From Ochotona curzoniae (taxonomy: Eukaryota; Chordata; Mammalia; Lagomorpha; Ochotonidae): DNA of 64,000 bases. The position numbers were made by a program, and so were the translations under genes. The stretch's first letter is position 1, and each line of letters starts with the position of its first letter. The notes below the pieces were generated by a model. That model had not been told where the DNA came from and ran no database searches. It was given only the letters and a program-made list of their open reading frames with translations. Below, piece after piece: positions 29,801 through 43,300 of the stretch. Location: contig NW_024465369.1 of assembly GCF_017591425.1 (NCBI RefSeq), positions 23,094,501 through 23,158,500 of the forward strand. Reading direction: 5' to 3'.

Positions 29801-32800
29801 GTCAATTAATTCCATAATGTTGTATAATGATACTGAGGCCTTGTTGGGGCTTTTAACTGACTGGATCTTTACTCTGTTAGACCTATCTTCAGACCATAGA
29901 AGGTCTCCCCAAGAGGCCACTGAACTTATCTGGACAATAAGACGCTGAACTTTATGATAGGCATGTGTTTGCAAGCAATGAATCTCAACTGAACTTGAAC
30001 TATGGTTATGCAACAAGGTGGAGGAATCCACCATGGGGGGAGGGGTATGGGAGGGGGAGGGGGATCCCCAGTGCCTATAAAACTGTACTACATAATATAA
30101 TGTAAGCAACAATAAAAAAAAAAAAGAAAAAAAAAAAAAGAAACCATAGTACATACATATGTAATTTATATTACAAATACATATATTTACATATACAAAT
30201 ATGTCATAATTTATATTACAAACACATATACACATATATTTATACAAATATAAACACATATACATACATATATGTATTTGTAATAGAGATTATTATCTTC
30301 TTTTATCCTTTTTTATATGAAATGGTAAAATCTTATACTTTTAAAATTTGAAAGGACTATTTTAGAAAACAAATGTATTTCAGTGGTGTCCAAACAGCAG
30401 GCTGACATCAGAACAGTTAGCAAGTGACCACACCTCAGGGCCTGGGATCCCTCTTCAGTTTTATTCTGCCATCTACAGGTGTTGGTTCCCACTCCATCTA
30501 ACATAGCACTACAAGTTCCAGCCAGCAAGAAGAGAAAGGAAAGCATAGGACACAGTTCAGGGAGGGGAACCCCCGGCACTCTTGGGGTCATTTGCTTGTA
30601 AAGTCCACAAGTTTGGTGGGTACTACGGCTGGTGAAACACGATTGTCCTTGTAGAACATGGTCTTGGCTGGGCTTGTTCCTGATACAAGGTTACCCCAAC
30701 ACCTGCTCCTATCCACTTAATTTTGTACATGTTCAAGTCTCTCCACATGGAAGGACTTTACATAGAATCGACTGCACCAGTGTTCTCAGCACTGCTGAGA
30801 GTTGCTCCAGCCTCACTGACAGTCTTTGTTTTTTTGAGTTAAACCGTGAATTCTGTTAAAGGGCATGATATTGCACAGCTTATTAATAGAACAGTTACTT
30901 TGAAAACAGTGACAAAGTAAACATTTACCTAGGGGTCTCCTTTCTCATTGTCTTTCCTTTTTTCGCAGTTACCTGAAATCCACACCTTGGCTACTTATTC
31001 CATATTTTTCTTTTAAAGATGTATTTATTTTTATTTCCAAGGCAGATTTACAAAGAGAAGGAGAGGTAGGGAGAGATAGTCCGTTTACTGCTTCATTCCC
31101 CCAACTGACTGCAATAGTCGTAGCTGAAACTATTCAAAGCCAGGAGCCAGGGGCCAGGGGCCAGGAGCCAGAAGCCTGGGGCCAGGAGCCAGGAGCCAGG
31201 AGCCAGGAGCCAGGAGCCAGGAGCCAAGGCAGTTCTTCAAGGTCTCCCATGTGGATCCAGTGTCCCAAGGACTTTAGGCATCTTTTGCAGCATTACCAGG
31301 TCATAGTCAGGGAGCTGGTTTGGAAGTGCAGCAGCCGGGACACAAATCGGCACCCATAGGGGATGCCGGTGCCACAGCAGAGGGTCAGTCTGTTACATTA
31401 CTATGTCAGCCTCATGCTACTTACTCTCTTCTATATTTTCCTTTCAATTCCAGTCTTGATTTCAACTTACCATATGATATATCTTACAGCTAATGCGGAT
31501 TAAAACTATCAATATTACATAATTTCCCCCACAACTCAGTGCCCTTTGCTGAATGTAAGTTTTATCTTCTCAAATTAAGTGTAAGCTAGGTTACTAAAGC
31601 CAGGAATGTACTTAACACCCACTGCACCTGACACGATGCTATACCCACAAAAGGCACCCGTGGATCTGCTGTCAACCATATGGGACAGCAGATTGGTTTT
31701 CTAAATACACAAACTCTCTGGCATTACACTGACCTTGACAGCAGCACAGTCTCTGATGTCATAATCTTGCAGAAACTCATGTTCCATGAGAAGAGTAGAC
31801 ACCTGAAAAAGACAAGAGAGGCTTGAGGATTTAAGAGTGATGTAGAAATATCTGCAATTTAGATGTCATTTGAGCAGCTCTAATAACTCCAGCATGTTCA
31901 CAGGTTACACAAAGAAAACCTTCTCATCTCATTTTTACACCAGGATGCTAAATCATCAGAGGACTTAGAGAATGTCATAATGTTATATGAATCCAAACAA
32001 AGCAAGACACGGTTTCAGAACTAGAGGTTAATGGTGTATGAAGTTCACCACTGGAGTCACAGAGAATCAAGAGCTTGCCAAAGACTTTGTTTTCCATGTG
32101 ATGAAGTGCAACTTATCTCATACGTGCTCCAACTTGAGAACAAAACGTAAGGAGTCTTGTATTTAGAAAAACACAAAGTGAATTGACCACAGCAATGAGG
32201 TAGAACAAATATTAAAAAACTGGGAATAATTTTACTCCTAAAAGTGTTTCATAAAAGCTCCTTTTGGGATAATACAAACATTTGAAGTAATATTTAAGAA
32301 TTTTTAAAGGTTATCCAAACAAATTACTTTCCTGAATAAATATACTTTATTTTTCTCATAACTGTTGCTTTATTTTTTTAAAGGAGTTAGCAAACAATAT
32401 GACAGGAAAAAAAAATTGTTTGTGGTACACAATGAAAATCATGCCCATATCTGGCTAGTGTTAGGATCAGAAAGACAATGCATGTTTTCTTTGAAAATAA
32501 AAACAGGATTAGTAACTTACTTTATCCTTCTCATTTACGTGACTATCTCCATCCCAACATACACTTACAATTTAATGGTTATATGATATATTTAAATTTT
32601 ATTTTTAAAACTGACAGATAAAATTATGCATATATTACATGCAGCGTTACTATTGAATGACTAAGTCTAGCTAATTAGCATACTCATTACCTAACACAGC
32701 TATTTTTGTGGCAAGAAAAATTTATGCTGAATCTCTTACTGTTTTCAGGAACATAATAAATTAACTACAGTTACTATATTATCTGTATTATCAATACATT

Positions 32801-34271
32801 TCTTAAGCTTATTGTTATAGTGTAGCTGAAATTTTGTATCCTTTAATCAACGTCTCCTTCCTTACAACTGCTCCCGCTCTTGGTAATCGCTGTTCTATTG
32901 TTGAGTTCTACAGGATGAAGGCTTTTTGGATTTCACATGTAAGTGGGCACACCAGTATCTGTCTGTGTCTAGGTTATGAAGGCCTCTAGGTTCATCCATG
33001 CAATTGACACAATTACATTTTTATTATTGACTAAACAGTATTCCATTGTATTTATGTATATCACATTTTCCTTATCCAGTCCTCTGTTGACTCTGTTGAT
33101 GGACATGTTGAATCTCTATCTTACTATTGTGCATGGTGCTGTAACACACATGGGAATAGATATGTCTCTCTGATACACTGATGTAATTTCCTTTGGATAT
33201 ATATATATATACTCAGGAGTGGTATTTTGGTTCAGATGGTAGTTCCATTTTTTTTTTTTAAGATTTTGTTTTTATTTTTATTGGAAAGCCAGACACACAG
33301 AGAGGAAGATCCTCTGTCTGCTGATTCACCCTTCAAGCTCTGCCAATCCAAAGCCAGGTGCCCGGAGCCCTCTCTAGGTCTCTCACGTGGATGCAGAGTC
33401 CTACCGCCCTGGGCCATCCTAGACTGCTCTCCCAGGCCACAAGCAGGGAGTTAGATGCGAAGCGGGATTAGAACTGGCACCCATATGGGATCCCAGCATA
33501 TACAAGATGAGGACTTTATCTGCTAGGCCACCATGCCAGGCCTGGTAGTTCCATTTTTTAAAGATTCATTTATTTTTTTATTTGAAAGTCAGTTGCATGG
33601 GTTTGGAGGGAAGGGGAGAGGGAAGGAAGGAAGGAAGGAAGGAGAGACAGCTACAGAAACATACGCAAACACAGAGAGAAGGAGAGGGGGAAAGAGAGAA
33701 AAAAAATCTTTCATTTCTTTGGTTCACCCTTCAGATATCTGCTAATAGCCAGAGCTAGCCCAGGAGCTTCAAAACCAGGAGCCAGGAACTTCATCCAGGT
33801 CTCCCACATGGATGGAAGGGGCCCAAACACTTGGGTCTTCTTCCTTTGCTTTCCCAGGTCATTAGTAGGGAGTTGTATCAGAAGTACAGCAGCTAGGCTA
33901 TGCTGGCCCTGGTAATTCCACTTTTTAGTTTTTGAAGAAACTCCCTATTTTTTTGATAAAGATTTATTTATTTTATTTTTATTGGAAAGGCAGATGTACA
34001 GAGAGGAGGAGAGACAGAGAAGAAGATCTTCCATCCAATACTCCAAGTGGCCACAATGGCCGGTGCTGTGCCGATCCAAAGCAAGAAGCCAAGAGCTTCT
34101 TTCCAGGTCTCCCACACGGGTGCAGGGTCCCAAAGCTTTTGGCTGTCCTTGATTGCTTTCCCAGCCCACAAGCTAGATGGGAAGTGGAGCTTCCGGGATT
34201 AGAACTGGCGCCCATATGGGATCCCGGCGTGTTCAAGGCAAGGACCTTAACCATTATGCTATTGTCCCGGG

Positions 34272-34317
<46 letters not shown>

Positions 34318-37300
34318 GGCTGCATTAATTAATTTACATTCCCAACAGCAGTGTGTAAGGGTTCTGCCTCCCTGTATTTCACTAAAGCTTATCTTTTGTC
34401 ATCTTGATAATAGCTATTCTAATCTCACTGAGTAAGGTGATATGTCACCGTAGCCTTAATTCATATTTGCATTATGGTTTTCAAATAACTGGCTACTTGC
34501 ATATGTGCTTTTAAGAAATGTCTATTCAGGCCCTTTTTGATCAAGTTTTTTGTTTTCTTGCTGTTGAGTTGTTTTAGTTTCTTTTGTATTTTATACATTT
34601 AGCTTATTATCAGACATATAATTTGCTAATACTTCCTTACATTCTGTGGATTGTCCCCTTCATCTGCTCATCATCTCTTTTGATTTGCAATCTCTTTTGA
34701 TACAATTTCATTTGCTTATTTTTGCTTTTCTTGCCTGTGCTTTTGGGGTCATGGCAATAAACCATTGCCTGGGCCAGTGTCAGGGAGCTTCACCTATGTT
34801 TTCTTCTAGTGGCATCACAGTTTTAGAGCTTACAGTTAAATTGTTCAGTCATTTTTAGGCAATTGTTTGAAAGGTTTAATTTATTTATTTGGAAAGCAGA
34901 GTTAGAGAGAGAGAGTGAGACAGACAGACAGAGAGGTCTTCTATCTGCTGGTTCACTTCCTAAATGGCTACAACAGCCAGGGCTGGGTCAGGCCAAAGCC
35001 ATGGGTCAGGAGCTTCTTCCAGGTTTTCCACATGAGTGGCAGGAAGCCAAGCACTTGGGCTATTCTGTGCTGTTTCCCAAGAACATTAACCGGATCAGAA
35101 GTAGGATAGCCAGGATGTGAACTGGTACCCATGTGTGTGTCACAATGCTGGACCTGGCTCTTTGCTTTCAAGGGTTTATGTCTATTATTATGTTAATATC
35201 TCATTGTTTTGGTTATAATAACTTTGTAGTATATTTTGAAGTCAACTGATGCCCAAGCTTAGTTTTGTTAAGTTTGTCTCAGTTCTTCAGTGTCTATCAT
35301 GGTTTTACAGAAATTTTTCGTAAAAATGTTTTATTCAACAACCCACTTATTGTTATCAAAATAAACTTTCCTTACATATTACATTAAACGAGAAAGTTTC
35401 AACTCACTGGTGTACGATCACTCCATTCCCAGGATCCTTGTAGATCGGGGCTTCTTTTATTCAAACCTATCCATAGCCAACGATTGTCACTGTGTAAAAA
35501 AGAGATGTTGAAAGTTTTTGAGATGATCCCTTGGCAAAAATGTTAATCGTTAACATATCTAAAGAGCTTTAGGCATGTGAATCCATTCAGATCTTGTCAC
35601 TAACTAAAGAACAAAGCTTCAATCTGTATGAGGTCTTGAAATCAAAGTAGATGCTTCCTTTGGGATAGCTATAGAAAAAAAACCATCATTCTAAAGACTG
35701 AATCGTAAATTATTCTCTGCATATGAAAGACAGACGTTCTTCTGCTTGAAGCTCTACAATGAAAAAATCTCTGATTATTCTAAAACGTCTACTACAGTGC
35801 TATCAAATTAGACAGTTTTCAGATATAGGTAAGTACAACAACAGCATTTCCTGAAAGCATCTGTCTATAATACTACTGAATTACTTTTCTTTAAAATGAA
35901 AAACAAACTATCTGGCTAAAATTTCATTACAGAAGTTTTTTTTTTTTTAAATTGGAAAGGAAGATATATAAAGAGAAGGAAAGAAAGAGAGAGCAATCTT
36001 CCATTCACTGGTCCACTCCTCAAATGGCTGCAATGGCTAGACCTGAGCTGATCTGAAGGCAGGAACCAGGAAACTCTTTGAGCTGTCCCACAAAGCGACC
36101 TAAGGTCTTGGGCTTTCTTAGGTCACAAACAGGGCAGTGAACTGGAAGTGGAGCAGCCAGGACACGAATTGGCAGCCATGTGGGATGCTGGTGCTTGCAG
36201 TAGAGAATTAACTTATACAGTCAAGTATTTGAATGTTTTCTCTGTGCCAAAGAAATATACCAGAGAATTATAATTGAGCAATCACTTGGGTGATTATACT
36301 TAACATTTAATAAGTATTATGCTTTCATCCAAAAGACTCTGAGCTGTAATATCCAACCTCAAGTGGACTACAAAACAGTCAGGGAGACAATGCACAAGGA
36401 AAAAGGAAATATGGTAAAATCATGTTTGAATGCCATCAAGTAAGCCATATAAATACTAAAGGTAATAAAAGTGCAGAGACAGGAAAGATCATTACAGATT
36501 ATAGGACATGATTAACACTCATGGGCTGAGTAGCACAACACTGAGTCTTCAGAGCAACTTGAGAATTTGCAAGCGTTCACCACGCGCCAGGGATCAGACT
36601 AGCTGTTAGGAGAGAGGACAGGCATTCCAGGAGGAATTCATGAATACACAAACACATGGAGGAAGCAACACAGTGTCTTAGAAATTCCTTTTTCTTTTCT
36701 AGCCAGGATATGTGTGTGTGTGTGTGTATTTTGAATAGAAGTAATATATTCATAAGAAATTTTCTCTGCCTCTAATTCCAGCTGAAAACATTCCCTGAAG
36801 TTTTTATGCTTTTTAGGCTTTAAGAAGTAAACCAGTTTTATTCCATATAATCTAATCTTCTGTTGGCCCATGATTATAGGATCATGCATGTGTGTTTATA
36901 CATATGCCTTCATAATATTTTTATGAATGCAATGTACATAGAAACATAATACATATTAGATAAGGGGTAGGATTATATTCTAAATTCCTACTCTGAAGCT
37001 CAATAGTGTATATTGATTATATGGTACATCCTGTTGGGAAATAAAATTAAATCTGCATTTTAAAATAATTCCTTATTGTACCAAAAGCTGAACCAAACTA
37101 AATTTGAAATTACTTTTTCACTGCTTGACAAAATATTGCATTGCTTTATCTCTTCCTTTGTGCATCATTTCTTTGTAGTTTGATATTTCGAGGGGCTTTT
37201 CATTGCTTCAACATCAAGGTTTTCAACTTTCTGCAGTGACATAGGAGGACCGTCGACCTTTTGGGCTCTACTTAGTTTTTATTCTTGTTCATTGAGAAAG

Positions 37301-40300
37301 AATACCAATTTGTGGACTTAAGAATCCAGTAACGACAATTACATCCAGTTTAAATAGTAGCTGTGAGAGGAATTTGCAGTTTGTATCTCCAATTCATCAA
37401 AGCTTCTGGTGTCACTGCAAGTGCTGCCATTCTAAATCACTGTGTCTAGGGAATCGCTCCACACAACACACTTAAAATCCAGTTGCCAAAAAAAAAAAAA
37501 AAAGAAGGTTTGGCTTCCTCATTGTTCTGAAGATAATTTCAGTTCATTCAAAGCTTTGCACACTTTGACATATTTAGGACTTGGAAATTCTGTACCTGTG
37601 TTTCCCCTTACATAAGCATTAGATCACTTTCTTTACACATTCAATAATCACCTGGAAAGATCGTAAGAGATCATATGTCAGTCTCTAGCGTGGCAGCCAG
37701 GCCAACTTTTTATAGTTCTGTCCCAAACTCTATAGGCTCCTCAAATCCCACCAATGGCTCCCCCTCCTTCTACTTTGAAACTTCCCTGCTTTCCTTACTT
37801 TTTTTTTTTTAAAGATTTATTCATCTATTTGAAATATAGAGGTAGAGAGAAATGGGAAGAGACAGAAGGGGATCTTTCATCCATTGAATCACTTCCCAAG
37901 TGGTCTGAGGCCAGAACAAAGTCAGGAGCTTCATCTGGGTCTTCCACATGGGTAGAGGGACCACCGAGACAACTGAACCACCTGTTGCTTTTTCCAGGCC
38001 ATTGGCAGGGAGTGGGATCAGAAATGGATCAGCCAAACTCAAACAGCATGCCGATGGCAGCACTGCAGGTGGCAGTTTCAACAATTTCTTAGGGAAAAGT
38101 TTGCCTAATAGTCTAAAATTTCTGATTTCCACTATTTTTTGAGAACAAACTCCATTTTAACTCAGAAACTTAGAGTTTCCAGCTTCATTTCAAGATTATT
38201 TTGCGTGTCATAAACACAGAAACTAGTAGCAACTTGTGTGTGGCAATTTCTGAGTGTGTGTGATCCAAGGTAAAAATTATTTTGTGACTTGTATCTGTTT
38301 CTGGTTTGACTTAGTTTAGCTATAGCAAATAAAAGGAAAGAAAACTGAAAGTAACATTAAATCACTGCACACTTCCAACTTAGATTTTAGAAAATTTGCA
38401 GGCAAAAAAATGCACCTGATCATTATAAGGGAATTATGTTAAGATGAAAATTTTCTACCTTTATGATTTTCTTCTACTCCAATCACTTAAGTATATGGTT
38501 TTAAAGCGATTAGGTTAAGACACTGCATGTGTGACTGTAAAGATTCTCATTCTCAATGAAATTTTCTGTTCCATCTTGTTGCTAAGGAGAATAACTCAGC
38601 CATAACTCCCAATAAACGCGTTCTGACGAGGTAGTTAGCGTGCAAAGCCTTAGCTTTACACCTCAATCCACTCATGCACCTCCTGGGAGGGAGTGTGCAC
38701 AGCAGCAATGGTATTGCAAACCAGCCTTTCTTCTCTAATCCCATGACTATTTTTGCTCTACAATGACTTTCCCTGTTGGGCTGCCATTAAGAGTTGCAAA
38801 GATCCCAGAGCCTTAATGACTTAGTGCACCGTGAAGCCTTTTCATTGAAATACAAATAGAGATGTGAAACTTAGATTCTAAGAAGTAGACCAGTAATCTG
38901 ACTTAACTTCTTGGCATGCAATACACAATTTGGGGAATGGATATCTTGCTCGGGAATGTCAACTTTTGAAATAAAAAGTTCAAGGAATAAGCTTTAGAGT
39001 CATTTTTCTAATACAAATGGGTTTGCTTGCTTCCTTCCTTTAAGCTATGGCTACAATTTTGATTTTAGGATATGTTCTCTTAGTACAGCAGAGGCAAATA
39101 ATCTTTTTTTTTTTCCCCACAGAACACTTATAAAACAGGCAACATAGTCGGCTGGATGTGGCAGTGTGTTAGCTGCAGGGACAGAGCGAATCAAAAGCTT
39201 TTGAGTTTTAGCAAGCTGTATCTTACATTTTTTTTTTTTTTTTAAGATTTATTTTTATTATTTTTTCATTGGAAAGGCGGATATACAGAGAGGAGAGACA
39301 GAGAGGAAGATCTTCCGTCCGATGATTCACTCCCCAAGTGAGCGCAACGGGCCGATACTATGCCAATCCGAAGCCAGGAGCCTCTTCCGGGTCTCCCACG
39401 CGGGTGCAGGGTCCCAAAGCTTTGGGCCGTCCTCGACTGCCTTCCCGGGCCACAGGCAGGGAGCTGGAAGGGAAGCGGGGCTGCCGGGATTAGAACCGGC
39501 GCCCATATGGGATCCCGGGGGTGCAAGGCGAGAACCTTTAACCACTTGCACCACCGCGCCGGGCCCAAGCTGTATCTTACAAAATGTCATCTAGGAATCC
39601 TCTCCTAACTGGCGCCACCTCCAGCCACTGGATCAGGTGATTGCAATGGACTGATGACAAATATAACATTAACAGAATTGTGCCTGGAGCAGTGAACCTT
39701 CAATGCAAGATGGTAGTTAGAAAACGTAAAGGACAGGCTGCTGGGTTGCTGTCCCTCTTCTGAAACAGCTTGTCCTAAATGTTTTGTACCTTCATTGATA
39801 GCTGTGTAATACATGAAAGGATCTGGGTTTCCTTTTGAATGCATTGTAATATGCTCTCAAGGTTGTGAGACAGTAGCTAACCCTCATCTCAAAAGAATTT
39901 AGGAGGTTCCCCCTGTTAACTTGTGTCAATCTGCCATATAATTTTGTACATTACTTCCTAATGCTAAACAATGAAGTATAAAATACCCGAAGTTCTTTGA
40001 CAGTTGTTTAATAAATCCATTAGGGAACACACATATTTTTTTTTTATCAGTTTGAGAGATTGCTATACTGAAATCACTTTCTCTAATGAGAATAATACAG
40101 TAATGACTATATTAAAATAAATCTGGAAAACAGGAAAATTAAAAAACTTAATCACTTCAGTTCTTACCTCCCAAAGGTAAAAATTACCACCTATTTTGAT
40201 GCATCTTTCAGTCTAATGCTTAATTTAAATAGTATGTTTTTTACTCATTTATAATCTGCCTTTACCTCAAGTTAATATATTATAAACATACTTTATAATT

Positions 40301-43300
40301 TTTAATTTTAATGCCAGTGGTGAATTCCAAATAAATTCAACAATAGTGATGACAACTGGCTCTTCACATTTGTTTCATGAAAGTACTTTTAATGTTTCCT
40401 CATTAACTGTTACATATGTACTGTTCAAGTTAATTTTTATTCTTACTATAAAAATTTATATATTAAATGTATTCACTAAATGTTAACTATATTTTTATAT
40501 AATATGACAGGGCCTGGTATGACAACTCAATGGCTAAATCCTTGCCTTGCAAGCACTGAGATACTATATGGTCACTAGTGCATGTCCCAGCTGCTCTTCT
40601 TTTTATCCAGCTCCCTGCTTGTGGCCTGGGAAAGCAGTGGAGGACAGCCCAAAGCCACATGGGAGATCCCGAAGAAGCTCCTGGCTCTTGGTTTCAGACT
40701 GGCTCAGCTCTGGTCATTGTGGCCAATGGGATGTGAACCAACAGATGGATGATCTTTCTGTCTGTCTCTCCTTCTCTTTGTAATTCTGATCTACCTTTCC
40801 AATAAAAATAAATCTTAATAAAAAGAAATGAATAATGAATTTTGCCATTTGCATTTTCAGCTCCCATTAACATGATCACATGACAATTCTATTTAAGTAA
40901 CAGGGGATAAGCACATGGTGTGAGCAAGCAAAGCGGGTCAAGAAATAGTGAATAGTGACCCTGACAATCCGGGAAGTACTTTTCTATCTCAATGTACCAC
41001 CAACCATTCAGAGCTAACTTGATTTGCTGCAACAAGAAAATGTTGCCAGTTGTTTAATTTGTAGAGATGAATTTTTGCAGAAAGATTTAAGCTTTATAAT
41101 GCTTTTGGTTCCTAGATCACAGGGGGAAAAATCATGATCTTTGGGTTGGACAGGTGCGAACTGGCAAGATTTACAAGTCTTTTCTGATAGCATACAATTG
41201 AATCTCATACTGAATAAATTTGCAGACTTGGACTTAATCAAATCTGATAATGAATAAGATGTACCTTCTGCCAATTTATGCTGAAAGTGATCCTTTGCTA
41301 TTTCATTGTTTTATAAACTTCTACATGGATTTTCTCCAACTCTTTTTTAATATTCAGCATTTGAATACCCTTTTAAATTACTCTATACCAAAGCAGCAGC
41401 TGTTTAGGCTAACCATTAAGATGCCTGTGTCTCAGGCTGGAATGCCTGGGTTCAGATCTTTGATCTAGCTCCTAACTTGAGCTTCCCATTAATGCAGTTC
41501 CAGGCAGGCAGCAATGATGGCTTCAGTAATTGGGTTCCTTAAGTAATTGGTCACCCAAGAGAGAGAACTGAACTTTACTCACAACTCCTGGCTCTGTCTG
41601 ACAGAGTATGAAAAAGTCAACAGGCACCCACAGCTATATCACAGTAGCTACAACAGCACTTTACTTCATTTCATCATGCAGGTGCAGAATCAATCATCTC
41701 ACATTATCACAAGAGTCAGGATAATAAGATGAAGAGCACACATTTATGTTCCCTTTACTACAGTATTTGTAGTACCTGATTCCAGTGGTTCAATTTTATT
41801 ATTAGTTATTCTTGTGACTATATGACTGTGTCTCATTTAAAAATTAAACTTTATTGTAGGTATATGTATCCAAGAAGACGTAGTATGTATAGGGTTAAGC
41901 ACTACCAGAGTTTCAGAGATGTCCACTAGGGGGTTTTGGAACATGTTCTCCACAGACAAATTAGCTTCCTGACTTGTGATCAAGCTCCTTCCCTGACAAA
42001 CAAGGACATTCCAATTGCAGATCTCAATTCCATTTCCAGCTAAGCTGTATGACTCATTTCTGCTTCACCATCTATGAACAGTCTGGTCTCAGAACCTTAA
42101 CTAATTACACTTTTCTTCCTGGTGCTTTTCCTACCGTATCTTTCAAAATACAGCTTTCAAGAATCTGCCTTCCTCAAGTCTCCCTGATTATACCTCCCAG
42201 TAATACTTCATCTCTTTTCTGAATTCTAAAGGCCCTTCCAAAGGCCATTCCTTAACTAGATTCTTGATTTTGTGCCCTACTTTTCTTATCCCCACCATCG
42301 GTCTTTATTACATAAAGGGTAGGGATAATGTCTCATTCTCTTTTGAACCCTTCACAGTGTCTTGTACGTGAGAGTGTGTGTGAGGTTACATGATTGCTAA
42401 GTACTGAGTGCCCTTGTAGATAATAACAAAATGTGCATGTGAAACACCTAGAGGACATGACATGCAGCACAGAAGCTCTCACTCCACAAGCATTACCTGA
42501 ACTGCTCCGTTAACCAGTGAAGAAACTCCTTCATCTCATCCACGTGACCGAAGCTAACCAGGTGGGCTCCCAGGGATTGGCAGAATCTTTCAGCTTCTTC
42601 CCAGTTCCTCTTTCTCACAATTCTTTCTATATGGAATGCCTTAAGACAATTGAATGGTATTTTATTTTCTGGTGCCATCATAAAGTATCCATAGGTTCAA
42701 AGTCAATCACAGTCGAATGTCTGCCCCCATGAACTGCATTCTTATGGGTATAATAAGAACACGTTTACACTTAGACACAGATAATTCCTGCTGAAAATAT
42801 CAGCTGAAGGCTGGCATGGTTCTAGCCATTGTTGTCGTATAGATGATCTTGTTCAGCCAGGCTGGAAGCTACTCCAACAAGAAACTGAGTTTTCCTGTGT
42901 TCCTAGGACTTGGAAGACACACTGAGCCAACAGGAGAGATTCAAGGATGCCTGAGAATATTTTGGGAATAGTTTTTGCCCAATAATGTTCTAGCAACATG
43001 ATTTTGGGTAGAAACCACTGAGACCTACATATGAATAGAACTATTTTCTGAGCAAAAGAAGGGGCAGCTTGCAGTGGTGTAAGAAGGTAGCAAAACAAAA
43101 TCCATTAGTTTAGACTGTTTCTTTAGATTGTGATGATTAATTCCAAGCCAAAGGAACCATACTGAAGAAAGGGAAGGTATGGGACGAGAAGATGGCATAA
43201 TGGTGGGCTCAATTACTGTTCCCAATCCTTCAGTTCCTGCAACATCAACACAAGTTCCTATTAGGGCCTCCTGGGGGAGGGGTGTACATTTCTGTACTTC

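Noticed and set aside
31139..31227. Short direct repeats as a CRISPR array
   Set aside because: 7-bp head-to-tail units without spacers, inside a mammalian SINE.
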